Source of the DNA: Collinsella aerofaciens
GTDB lineage: Bacteria; Actinomycetota; Coriobacteriia; Coriobacteriales; Coriobacteriaceae
Assembly (NCBI GenBank): GCA_905213325.1
Contig: CAJMHW010000003.1
Coordinates: forward strand, 45,441 to 109,440
DNA: 64,000 bases
Direction: 5' to 3'
Both the position numbers and the translations under genes were made by a program. The notes under the pieces were generated by a model. That model was not told the origin of the DNA, did not search any database, and saw nothing but the letters and a program-made list of their open reading frames with translations. Positions 48,996-57,079 of this stretch are shown piece by piece (the stretch's first letter is position 1; the number at the start of each line of letters is the position of its first letter).

Positions 48996-50966
48996 ATGAG
49001 GAAAACTCACCCCGTCAACGCGCTCAAAAAGCTTGGCATAGGCCTCGCCTTTGGAGCTGCAACCATCATGTCCATGCCGACCTCTGCGCTCGCCTGCACG
49101 CAGATGTACATGGGCAAAGATCTAACGGCCGACGGCAACACGTACTACGGCCGTGCCGAGGACTTTGGTGCGCGTTACCTCAAACACTTCGGCATCGAAC
49201 CTGCCCACGAAGCTGGCTTTACGTACAGCTCGAATGAGTCTGCTTTCGAATACACTTCGAATAAGCCTACATATCGCTACAGCTACGTACGTGACCATCC
49301 CTCCAATTGGGAGGGCCACACCGACGCCTACTCCGAAGCCGGTATCAACGAGAAGGGTGTCTCTTGCTCCGCTACGCTGAGCACCTCCTATAACGAGGAT
49401 GCCAAAGCAGCAGACCCAATCGATGAGGCTACCGGCATCGGCGAGTACAGCTACGGCAGCGTCATCCTGGGCCAGAGCGCCAATGCCCGCGAGGGCGTCG
49501 AGCTCCTCGGCAGCCTGATCGACGAGCAGGGCACTTGCACTAACGACCAGATCATTATCGCCGACAACAACGAGACCTGGCTGTTCGCCACGCTTTCTGC
49601 CCATCAATGGATTGCCATGAAGCTGGCCGACGACGTCGCCTCACTCAACCCCAACATCGGCAGCCTCAACTACGATGTCGACCTGAACGATACTGAGAAC
49701 TGCCTGCACTCCAAGGACATCGAGTCCATGCCCGTGGAGAAGGGTTTCGCCAAATACTCCGCTGACGGTAAATTCGATGTCGCCCAAACGTATGGCGAAA
49801 GCCTCGCCGATTCTGGCGTTAACCAATGGTCCCGCTATGTGCAAGGCCGCCATTATTTTGCTAGTCAGCTGACCGAAGGCACGGATTACGAAATTAAAAC
49901 TATCACCGATAAGGATGGAAAACCCGTCCAAAAGGGAGCTATGGTCAGCGAAATCCAGCCTCTGTTCTTCAAGCCTGGCAAGTCTGGTTGGAGCACCTTT
50001 GAGCTGATTCGTGCCTTCGGCAACCGCGGAGAGAACGTCCCTGGTCTCAACGCGAACACTGATGGCGTTTATTGCATCGGCAGCGAGCGCAACACCGAGA
50101 TCAATCTCTTCCAGATTCGTCGCGGGTATGATCCCGAAGTCGCTACCATCCAGTGGGAAATGCTCTCCCGTGCCGCGTACTCTGTCGCCATCCCGCTGTA
50201 CTCCGCTCTGATAACTGAAGTTAGCCCCTACTTCAGCGATCAGACCGTCTCCTTCGACCACTGCAATGCGAAAGACGTCGTGTACAACGAGGAGCCCGAG
50301 AACTCCATTAACTACGTCCTCATGGACATCAGCTCGCTCTGCTTTGAGAACCCTGACACCCTTGGTACCAGTGTCCGCACCTACCTCGACGCGCTCCAGA
50401 ACGAGCTCATCGAGCAGAACAAGGAAGTTGACGCCGCTATGCTGGCCGAGACGACCACCGAGGGTCGCACCGCTCTGGCCAACAAGGCAGGCAAGGCTGC
50501 CACCGAGAACACCTACAAGAAGTGCAAGGCCCTGCTCCAGGAGATGCGCGCTTATCAGAAGGCCGGAAACTTTGACGAGCGCTTCACCCCGAGCGACCTG
50601 AACACCGAGACCAAGGGCCTCAAGGAGTCCATCACCTACGCCAAGGACGCCCTTGCCACCGACCCGGTCACCCCGGATCAGCCCGGCACTCCCGAGCAGC
50701 CCGGTAAGCCCGAACAGCCCGGTACCCCGGATCAGCCCAGCAAGCCTGAGCAGCCCGCTAAGCCCGAGCAGCCCGCCACCAAGCCCGAGAAGCCTGGTAA
50801 GTCGGATACCACGACCACGGTAACCACCAACAAGACGAACACCAAGGGCGGCCTGCCCACCACTGGCGATCGTTTTGATGGCCGCATGGTGGCCGCATTC
50901 GCCATCGCTGGCGTTGCCGTCATCTCCGCAGGCGGCTATATCCTCTATCGCCGCAACAAGGAGTAA
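48996..50966 (+). CDS. LPxTG-anchored C69 family dipeptidase
   Basis: 656-aa cell-surface peptidase. A signal peptide (1-33, ending ALA) is followed at once by C34, the N-terminal nucleophile of C69/U34 Ntn-hydrolases, in CTQMYMGKDLTADGNTYYGR. DNNETWLF and GSERNTEINLFQIRR are further family regions. A helical stretch (about 455-545), then Pro-rich PEQPG/PDQP-type repeats, then a C-terminal LPTTG sortase signal, hydrophobic helix and basic tail (YRRNKE). It should be exposed on the wall and cleave dipeptides. A GGGAGGG site precedes the ATG. Confidence 0.93.
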   Translation: MRKTHPVNALKKLGIGLAFGAATIMSMPTSALACTQMYMGKDLTADGNTYYGRAEDFGARYLKHFGIEPAHEAGFTYSSNESAFEYTSNKPTYRYSYVRDHPSNWEGHTDAYSEAGINEKGVSCSATLSTSYNEDAKAADPIDEATGIGEYSYGSVILGQSANAREGVELLGSLIDEQGTCTNDQIIIADNNETWLFATLSAHQWIAMKLADDVASLNPNIGSLNYDVDLNDTENCLHSKDIESMPVEKGFAKYSADGKFDVAQTYGESLADSGVNQWSRYVQGRHYFASQLTEGTDYEIKTITDKDGKPVQKGAMVSEIQPLFFKPGKSGWSTFELIRAFGNRGENVPGLNANTDGVYCIGSERNTEINLFQIRRGYDPEVATIQWEMLSRAAYSVAIPLYSALITEVSPYFSDQTVSFDHCNAKDVVYNEEPENSINYVLMDISSLCFENPDTLGTSVRTYLDALQNELIEQNKEVDAAMLAETTTEGRTALANKAGKAATENTYKKCKALLQEMRAYQKAGNFDERFTPSDLNTETKGLKESITYAKDALATDPVTPDQPGTPEQPGKPEQPGTPDQPSKPEQPAKPEQPATKPEKPGKSDTTTTVTTNKTNTKGGLPTTGDRFDGRMVAAFAIAGVAVISAGGYILYRRNKE

Positions 50967-50978
50967 TCCCTCACTGGT

Positions 50979-51016
50979 GCGGGCGGGATGGCACGGTTCG
51001 TCCCGCCCGCCTTTTT
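50979..51016 (+). terminator. Terminator after the C69 dipeptidase
   Basis: GCGGGCGGGA pairs with TCCCGCCCGC and runs into CTTTTT. Confidence 0.9.
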
Positions 51017-51036
51017 GACCGGCGGGAAACACCGCT

Positions 51037-51086
51037 GAAATCTTTTCAAAAAAGATTTCCCCGCACACACTTTGCTGTGCTATAGT
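51037..51086 (+). promoter_or_regulatory. Promoter/operator region of the leader-peptide-ECF operon
   Basis: TATAGT (51081-51086) is a fair -10; the -35 position has no good hexamer. It overlaps the end of a palindrome, GAAATCTTT-N5-AAAGATTTC (51037-51059), in which the outer arms pair perfectly. This may be a repressor site in addition to the downstream attenuator. The leader-peptide start is at 51145. Confidence 0.5.
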
Positions 51087-51144
51087 GCAGCGCAACAGCA
51101 ACAAGGTGCGACCGCGCCACGGCATCACGAAAGGAGCCACCAAC

Positions 51145-51213
51145 ATGAAGAACACGATGAAGTCTCTCAACAACTGGTGGTGGCGTGATGCGAATACGAT
51201 CGGTCGACAGTGA
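51145..51213 (+). CDS. Tryptophan-rich leader peptide of the ECF operon
   Basis: 22-codon ORF with AAGGAG nine nt before its ATG. Residues 1-10 are MKNTMKSLNN, then W11-W12-W13 (codons at 51175-51183), then RDANTIGRQ and TGA. Three Trp codons in a short leader, followed by a terminator and a transporter gene, is the structure of trp-type ribosome-mediated attenuators. It would stall when charged tRNA-Trp is scarce. CGGTCGA just past the Trp codons (51201-51207) complements the terminator. Confidence 0.8.
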   Translation: MKNTMKSLNNWWWRDANTIGRQ

Positions 51214-51250
51214 GTCCCTCACGCCTGTTTTTGCGCTCTAGGTGATTGGA

Positions 51251-51280
51251 AGGCCTCCGGTTTCGACCGGGGGCCTTTTT
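51251..51280 (+). terminator. Attenuator terminator before the ECF operon
   Basis: AGGCCTCCGGT pairs with ACCGGGGGCCT (11 bp with one T-G pair, TTCG loop) and runs into TTTTT. It is 37 bp after the leader stop and 78 bp before the transporter start. TCGACCG (51263-51269), spanning the loop and second arm, can pair with CGGTCGA (51201-51207) of the leader instead, giving an antiterminator. GGCGTGA (51182-51188) can also pair with TCACGCC (51219-51225). Confidence 0.8.
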
Positions 51281-51357
51281 CTATCTCGAGCCCGATCGCA
51301 TTCGCATCACGCGCCCCCGCTTTTCTCTTGCACCCCCCTTCCGAAAGGATTTTCACC

Positions 51358-51930
51358 ATGTCTCAGAACACCACCGCCACCCAGCCCCGCACCGTCCAGA
51401 CCGCCGACCGCGGCAAACTCGACGTCCGCGCCCTCGTCCTGCTCGCCATCCTGCTCGCCGCCGGCTTCATCCTCAACTTCACCGTCGGCAAGGCCATCTC
51501 AGGCATCTCGGGCGGCATGATCAGCCCCGAGTTCATCATCTCGGCCTTCTGCCTCACCATCCTGGTCGTTCGCCCCAACATCGGCCAGGCGCTCGTCATT
51601 GGCCTCATCTCGGCTGCCGTAATCCAGATCACCACCACTTCGCCGTTCGTCGATTTTGCCGCTGAGGGCATCGCCGCCATGCTCATGGCCGGCATCGTCA
51701 ACGTCGCCGGCAAGAACGGTCAGGTCAAGCCCGCGATCGCCATTGTCGCAACCTTCCTGACCACCTTTGTCTCCGGCGTCATCTTCATGGTCATCAAGAT
51801 GGCCATGCTCGGCGTGGTCGGCGAGCTCGCCGCCGCCATGTTGCCCGTCGTCGCCATGACCGCCGTCTTTAACGCCATTCTGGTCGGCGCCCTCTACTTG
51901 CCCATCCAGAAGGCCCTTAGGCTCAACTAG
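51358..51930 (+). CDS. ECF transporter S component, probable tryptophan-specific
   Basis: 190-aa membrane protein with about six helices after a ~25-residue cytoplasmic start. Gly/Ala-rich helices such as ISGISGGMISPEFIISAFCL and VVRPNIGQALVIGLISAA fit small S components of the energy-coupling-factor class, close to the TrpP-like type. The ATG at 51358 follows AAAGGA by eight nt. Genes for the ATPase and T component follow, making a complete ECF module. Tryptophan is inferred from the Trp leader peptide. Confidence 0.75.
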   Translation: MSQNTTATQPRTVQTADRGKLDVRALVLLAILLAAGFILNFTVGKAISGISGGMISPEFIISAFCLTILVVRPNIGQALVIGLISAAVIQITTTSPFVDFAAEGIAAMLMAGIVNVAGKNGQVKPAIAIVATFLTTFVSGVIFMVIKMAMLGVVGELAAAMLPVVAMTAVFNAILVGALYLPIQKALRLN

Positions 51931-51937
51931 CCCGTTC

Positions 51938-52037
51938 GACTTTACGAGCCACCCCATCTTGGCGTTCATTCGTCGCTCGCGTACCCAAGTACGCTTCGCT
52001 CCTCTTTCTCGCGCCAACCTGGGGCCCTCGTAAAGCC
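51938..52037. repeat. Long imperfect hairpin between the S component and ATPase genes
   Basis: GACTTTACGAG...CTTGGCG (51938-51964) pairs with CGCCAACC...CTCGTAAAGCC (52012-52037), with an inner GCGTAC/GTACGC stem (51979-51994). It lies within an operon and so could reduce expression of the downstream genes relative to the S component. Confidence 0.6.
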
Positions 52038-52085
52038 GTCTCCGTGCTTCACCACCAAAGACTGTCCCAAACGACTAGCTTTTGG

Positions 52086-52121
52086 GGACGTTCTTAAACG
52101 ACTGGTCATGTAAGAACGTCC
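52086..52121 (+). promoter_or_regulatory. Hairpin 20 bp upstream of the ECF ATPase gene
   Basis: GGACGTTCTTA and TAAGAACGTCC pair perfectly (11 bp, 14-nt loop). A smaller CCCAAA/TTTGGG stem precedes it. The AAAGG ribosome site of the next gene follows closely, so the stem may influence its translation or end transcription partially. Confidence 0.45.
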
Positions 52122-52141
52122 ATTGACTATGAAAGGTATCC

Positions 52142-53893
52142 ATGGAAACGATCATCAACGTCGACGATGTCTCGTTCTCCTATGGCACGCAAACCGAGCA
52201 GGCGCTCAGCCACATCTCGCTCAGCGTGAACAAGGGAGATTTCATCGGCATCATCGGGCCCTCGGGCGCCGGCAAGTCCACGCTTGCCGCCTGCCTGTCG
52301 GGTGCCGTGCCCCACCACTACACCGGCACGTTCTTTGGGTCCGTCATGGTTGACGGCCACGACACCTGCGAGGTCTCGCTGACCGACGTGTCGCAAATCG
52401 TCGGCAGTGTGCTGCAGGATATCGACACGCAGATGGTCGCTTCGGTCGTCGAGGACGAGATGCTCTTTGGCCTCGAGAACTTTGGCGTTCCCCACGACCA
52501 GATCGAGCAGCGCGTGAGCGAAACGCTCGAGACCGTCGGCATCAGCGACCTGCGCGACCGCGAGATCGCCACCCTCTCGGGCGGACAGAAGCAAAAGGTA
52601 GCCATCGCCGCCATCCTCGCCATGCGTCCGCGCGTCTTGGTTCTCGACGAGCCCACCGCGGCACTCGACCCCGCCAGCTCCACGTTGGTCTTCGAGACGC
52701 TGCGTGAGGCAAACCGCACACTTGGAATCACCATCGTCGTCGTTGAGCAAAAGGTCGCCCTGCTCTCGGAGTACTGCAACCGCGTGCTCGTGCTCAACCA
52801 TGGCGAAATCGCGCTGCAGGGCGAGCCACACGAGGTCTTCGCGCATACCGACGAGCTTCGTGCCATCGGCGTCGACTGCCCTCGCGTCACGCGTATCTTC
52901 AATAGCCTCGAAACCGATGGTCTAGTAAGCGGTACCCCTTGCTTGGATGTCGATGAGGCCGAGTGCCTGATTTCGGGCATCGTCGACCCCGCACGCGCGG
53001 CTATCGAAGCCCAGGCGCCCGCCGGTTCCCCGCATGCACCGTCGTTGCGCCCTCATGCCAAGGACGCCGAACCCGTACTCACCTTCGACCATGTTGAGTT
53101 TGCCTATCCCAATGGCGGAGCCGCCGTACACGACCTTAGCCTGACGCTCTATCCTGGCGAGCTCGTGGGCATCGTCGGCCAAAACGGCGCCGGCAAGACC
53201 ACACTCACCAAACTGCTCACAGGCCTGCTTAAGCCTGCCTCGGGCAGCGTGCGCGTCACGGGACTGGATACCGCAGCCGTTCCCACGAGCCGCATCGCTC
53301 GCGAGGTCGCGACCCTCTTCCAAAACCCCGACCGCCAGATTTGCAAGGACACCGTGCTCGACGAGGTCGCCTTTGGCTTGGAGCTTGGCGGCATGGACCG
53401 CGCCGAGGCTCTGCGTCGTGCCCAACTCGTCATCGACCGCTTTGGCTTGCCGGCCGACGAGGCGCCTTTCTCGCTTTCGCGCGGCCAGCGACAAATGGTG
53501 GCACTCGCCTCCGTCGTGGTCGTAGAGCCCAAGATCGTTGTGCTCGACGAGCCCACGAGCGGCCTTGATTACCGCGAGTGCATGACCGTCATGGAAACGG
53601 TGCGCACCATGGCCGAGCGTGGCTGCGCCGTTATCATGGTCTGCCACGATATGGAAGTCGTCTCGGATTTTGCCGAGCGCATCGTAGTAATGGCCGACGG
53701 TCGCATCCTCGACCGCGGCCGCACGCACGAGCTATTCTCGAACATCGATCTCATGCGGCGTGCCTACGTGGAGCCTCCCCAGGTTATTGAACTCTCGCGC
53801 CGTCTGGCATCTTCCGTCTCGCCCGCTTTTGCGCAGGTGAGCGAGGTCACCGATGTCGTTCGAATTACCAAGGAGATGGTCCACCGTGGTTAA
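52142..53893 (+). CDS. ECF transporter ATPase, two ABC domains fused
   Basis: 583-aa cytoplasmic energising subunit with EcfA1- and EcfA2-like halves in one chain. Half 1: Walker A GPSGAGKST (39-47), LSGGQKQK, DEPTAALD. Half 2: GQNGAGKTT (about residue 340), a SLSRGQRQM signature (degenerate from LSGGQ), DEPTSGLD. A Pro/Ala linker joins them (about 285-310). Many ECF systems use separate A subunits; fused forms exist in several Actinobacteria. Its stop overlaps the next start by 8 bp. Confidence 0.93.
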   Translation: METIINVDDVSFSYGTQTEQALSHISLSVNKGDFIGIIGPSGAGKSTLAACLSGAVPHHYTGTFFGSVMVDGHDTCEVSLTDVSQIVGSVLQDIDTQMVASVVEDEMLFGLENFGVPHDQIEQRVSETLETVGISDLRDREIATLSGGQKQKVAIAAILAMRPRVLVLDEPTAALDPASSTLVFETLREANRTLGITIVVVEQKVALLSEYCNRVLVLNHGEIALQGEPHEVFAHTDELRAIGVDCPRVTRIFNSLETDGLVSGTPCLDVDEAECLISGIVDPARAAIEAQAPAGSPHAPSLRPHAKDAEPVLTFDHVEFAYPNGGAAVHDLSLTLYPGELVGIVGQNGAGKTTLTKLLTGLLKPASGSVRVTGLDTAAVPTSRIAREVATLFQNPDRQICKDTVLDEVAFGLELGGMDRAEALRRAQLVIDRFGLPADEAPFSLSRGQRQMVALASVVVVEPKIVVLDEPTSGLDYRECMTVMETVRTMAERGCAVIMVCHDMEVVSDFAERIVVMADGRILDRGRTHELFSNIDLMRRAYVEPPQVIELSRRLASSVSPAFAQVSEVTDVVRITKEMVHRG

Positions 53894-54632
53894 CGTCATC
53901 GACTACATGCCGGGCGATACGCTGCTGCATCGCCTGAATCCCGTCGTCAAACTGGGCCTCGCCGCCGCCATCATCGTCGGCATCTTCTTGTCCGACACCT
54001 ACGTGGCGCTGCTGGGCTTTTTGGCACTCACCCTTGCACTGGGTGCCTATGCCGGCGTCGTCGACCGTCTGTTCTCGCTGCTCAAGTTGCTGATTCCGCT
54101 CGCGCTTATCATGCTGGTGCTCCAGCTGGCCTTTATGCGCGATGGCAACGTGGTGTGGGGCTTTATCACCGACACGGGCCTCATCACAGGATCGAAGGCC
54201 TGCCTGCGCCTGCTGGGTGTGGCGTTACCACTCATCCTCATGCTCATGGTGACCAAGCTCAACGACCTTGCCAACGCCTGCGTCGAGGTGCTGCACGTGC
54301 CGTATCGCTATGCCTTCACCTTTACCACGGCGTTGCGCTTTGTGCCGGTGTTTGGTCAGGAGATGAACGCCATCATGGAGGCGCAGACCGCACGCGGCGT
54401 CGAGTACGACACCAAGAACCCCATCAAGAAGCTTAAGCTCATGCTGCCACTGTGCGTGCCGCTGCTCATCTCGAGCGTGGGCAAGACCGATGCCACAGCC
54501 TTGGCGGCAGAACAGCGCGGCTTCTACCTGCGTACGCGCGCCAGCTCGTACAAGCGCTACCCCATCAAAGGCCTGGACATCGCCGTGCTCATCGTCAGCA
54601 TCGCCCTCATCGCCATCGGCTTCCTGTTCTAG
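53886..54632 (+). CDS. ECF transporter T component (EcfT)
   Basis: 248-aa membrane scaffold with about five helices that couples ATPases to the S component. The two coupling-helix motifs are EAQTARGVEYD and AAEQRGFYLRTRA, matching the A-R-G type of EcfT. The GTG at 53886 is chosen because AAGGAG lies 10 nt upstream and because the frame before it lies in the ATPase gene. With the S and A genes it completes the module. Confidence 0.9.
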   Translation: MVNVIDYMPGDTLLHRLNPVVKLGLAAAIIVGIFLSDTYVALLGFLALTLALGAYAGVVDRLFSLLKLLIPLALIMLVLQLAFMRDGNVVWGFITDTGLITGSKACLRLLGVALPLILMLMVTKLNDLANACVEVLHVPYRYAFTFTTALRFVPVFGQEMNAIMEAQTARGVEYDTKNPIKKLKLMLPLCVPLLISSVGKTDATALAAEQRGFYLRTRASSYKRYPIKGLDIAVLIVSIALIAIGFLF

Positions 54633-54661
54633 TTCACCACTGACAGCAACCGCCCAACGCA

Positions 54662-54698
54662 AAAGGCCTCGGCTCGCACCAAACGAGCCGAGGCCTTT
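54662..54698 (+). terminator. Terminator of the ECF operon
   Basis: GGCCTCGGCTCG pairs with CGAGCCGAGGCC (12 bp, 7-nt loop) with flanking AAAA and TTTA. Confidence 0.9.
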
Positions 54699-54757
54699 AC
54701 TGTTTCACCAGATAAAACCTACCAAAATTAACCTGTCCCTTTTTGACAGGTCGGAAG

Positions 54758-55504
54758 CTAGAGGCGGTAGGGGGCACCGCTACGGATGATGGATTCGCGC
54801 ACCAGGACATCCATGGCGTCGAGGGTGATCTCGGGCATCTCTCGGTACTTCTGCAGCACCGAGAGCTCGGTGCAGGCCAGAATGACGCGGTCGCAGCCGC
54901 TACGGGCGAACTCCCACATCACGCGGTCGAACTTATCCATATCGGGCTCACGTCCGGCCTTCACATCATCGTAGATAAGCGACATCACATCGTTCTGACG
55001 TTTCTCGCTGGGATAGACGACCTCAACACCCGCAGCCTTACATTCGCGGCCGTAGACGCCCGCGCCCACGGTGCCATCGGTGCCCATGATGCCGATCTTA
55101 TGCACCGGCTCGGCCGGCACACTCAGGTTGGGGTCGAACTCGCACTCCCCCATCACCGCACCCGCAAGGGCATAACGAACCGACTCACGCGGCATGTGGA
55201 TAATCGGCACCTTCGTAAACGACTGGATCTGGTCGTAGAAGTAGTGCGACGTGTTGCAGGGAATGGCAATGTGCGCACAGCCCAGCGACTCGAGTGCCCG
55301 GGCACACTCTTTCATGGTCGCCAGCAGCTTGGCATGCTCGCCGGTCTTAATGGCCAGCGTGCGGTCGGGCATGGTCGACTTGGAGAGCACCACCATGTCG
55401 ATTTGTTCCTGATCGCAGGCAGCAGCCGTATGACGCACCACTTGGTCGTAGTAATACGACGTGGCCTCGGCGCCCATGCCGCCGATAACTCCCAGCTTTT
55501 CCAT
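54758..55504 (-). CDS. Aspartate/glutamate racemase family protein
   Basis: 248-aa cofactor-independent racemase. Both catalytic cysteines are present: C83 in IPCNTSHYF and C211 in LACTELSVL; the start reads MEKLGVIGGMGAEATSYYYDQ. Motifs favour the aspartate racemase branch (YgeA-like). The ATG at 55504 has AGGAGG upstream. It is 84 bp downstream of a gene for a D-aspartate-ligase-like protein, so D-aspartate supply for the cell wall is a likely role. Confidence 0.88.
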   Translation of the reverse strand: MEKLGVIGGMGAEATSYYYDQVVRHTAAACDQEQIDMVVLSKSTMPDRTLAIKTGEHAKLLATMKECARALESLGCAHIAIPCNTSHYFYDQIQSFTKVPIIHMPRESVRYALAGAVMGECEFDPNLSVPAEPVHKIGIMGTDGTVGAGVYGRECKAAGVEVVYPSEKRQNDVMSLIYDDVKAGREPDMDKFDRVMWEFARSGCDRVILACTELSVLQKYREMPEITLDAMDVLVRESIIRSGAPYRL

Positions 55505-55588
55505 CGCCGCCTCCTTGGTGACGCTTGCGCAATTGCGCGTATCATACCCGCGCCCGCCCGATGCAAACCGGACGGGCGCCGCACTCAT

Positions 55589-56845
55589 CTACTTGTAATA
55601 CGTCTTGAACAGCTTAAAGTGGCGCAGCTTGGTGTGCCACATGCGCAGCCAGCGGTTAAAGACAAAGTCGCCCTTCATAAACGAAGGGTCGGCGCCCTTA
55701 CCTTCCTTGTCCAGGCGATGCACCTTAGCGCGCAGCTCGGGATCCTTGACGTACTTGTCGACGACGCCCATGGGGACGACCATCCACAGGGCCTCGTCCT
55801 GCGCCGTCACAAACTCCGGCTCAAACGGGCGGTTGAACACATACTCGTCCACCACATACTTGGCAACGTTAAAGCCGCTGTTGGTAACGTAGTAGTTGCT
55901 GCGACCCTGGCGCGTGTTGAAATCGAAGAACTTAAACGAGCCGTCGCGCTCGTCGTACTTAACGTCAAAGTTGGAATAGCCCACAAAGTGAAGGTCCTCG
56001 AGCAGCTTGCGCACGCCGCCCATGAGTTCGTCGTTAGGCTCGGTAATGATACAGGCATGGTTGCCGACACCGTGGGGCTGATGCTCCTCGAGCAGCACAT
56101 GGCCCAGGCACATCATGCGGACCTTACCGTTGCGGTCGGAATAGCTGGTGAGCACGCGCATGTACTCGTCGTTGCCGGGCACGCGATCCTGCAAGATCAG
56201 ATCGTCGGTGTAGCCGCTGGCATACGAATCGCGAATGACCTGTTCCAGCTCGGCGCGGTCGGCAATCTCATAGGCCTTCTTCTGGCCCTCGAACTCGTGC
56301 TGCCACCACATGATGCCGTCGGAAGGCTTCAGAATCATCGGGTAAGGAAAATCGATCTGGTCGAGCACTTCGGCAGGCGCCTCACCCTGGGCATTGAGCA
56401 TCGCCTTGGTAAAGGTAAACGTGTGCGGATAGGGCACGCCATGCTTCTCGCACAGCTCGTAGAAGATCTCCTTCTTCTGACACTGTTCAAGCATGCTATA
56501 GGGAGCGTAAGGCGCGACGATGTTATCCGCCAACTCATGGGCATCCTTGGCCTGAGCCACGAGGGCAACATAGTTATCGCCACAGCCCACAAGGACAATC
56601 GTCTTGTCGGCATGCGCTTGGGCAATGCCGTTGACGGTTTTGAGCATCACGGGCATGGTATCGATATCCACGTTGGGCGTGTAGTCGATAATCTGGCTGC
56701 GGTACGCAGGGCCCGTCTGGTACTTGCCAAAGACCAGACTCTTGACCTGGTACTCCTCGTAGAAGGCGCGCGCCACCGAGTAGGCGTTGATGTCGCCACC
56801 GAGCAGCACGGGGATGAACTCGCGCTCTGTAAACTGCAATGCCAT
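55589..56845 (-). CDS. ATP-grasp ligase, D-aspartate ligase-like
   Basis: 418-aa ATP-grasp protein. It begins EFIPVLLGGDINAYSVARAF, has FPYPMILKPSDGIMWW (ATP-binding Lys region), ILQDRVPGNDEYMRV and the metal site FFDFNTRQGRSNYYV. This arrangement resembles D-aspartate ligases (Asl type) that attach D-Asp to the epsilon-amino group of the stem peptide to form the cross-bridge. The upstream position of an aspartate racemase partner supports it. Other amino-acid ligase activity cannot be excluded. Confidence 0.75.
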   Translation of the reverse strand: MALQFTEREFIPVLLGGDINAYSVARAFYEEYQVKSLVFGKYQTGPAYRSQIIDYTPNVDIDTMPVMLKTVNGIAQAHADKTIVLVGCGDNYVALVAQAKDAHELADNIVAPYAPYSMLEQCQKKEIFYELCEKHGVPYPHTFTFTKAMLNAQGEAPAEVLDQIDFPYPMILKPSDGIMWWQHEFEGQKKAYEIADRAELEQVIRDSYASGYTDDLILQDRVPGNDEYMRVLTSYSDRNGKVRMMCLGHVLLEEHQPHGVGNHACIITEPNDELMGGVRKLLEDLHFVGYSNFDVKYDERDGSFKFFDFNTRQGRSNYYVTNSGFNVAKYVVDEYVFNRPFEPEFVTAQDEALWMVVPMGVVDKYVKDPELRAKVHRLDKEGKGADPSFMKGDFVFNRWLRMWHTKLRHFKLFKTYYK

Positions 56846-57079
56846 GGAAACTTCCTATCATGAACTGCCCACACAACGGGCGGCCTTTGCGCAACTGATT
56901 TATTCTAGCGTGCCAAGCCGCCGGCGCCCAAAGCTCCACCGTATCTATGGCAATCGACGTAATCGTCCAGCACGAAGGCCAGCACGAAGACGGCGCTCAC
57001 CGTTGTATGACAATGGGCAATGAACCTACCATTGTTGTAGGATTCAGTGTATTGACATCCTCGAGCGAAAGGCGCGCAC

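Noticed and set aside
51145..51357. T-box riboswitch for tryptophan
   Set aside because: The leader lacks the T-box consensus and specifier-loop architecture; the translated WWW ORF with ribosome site explains the region better.
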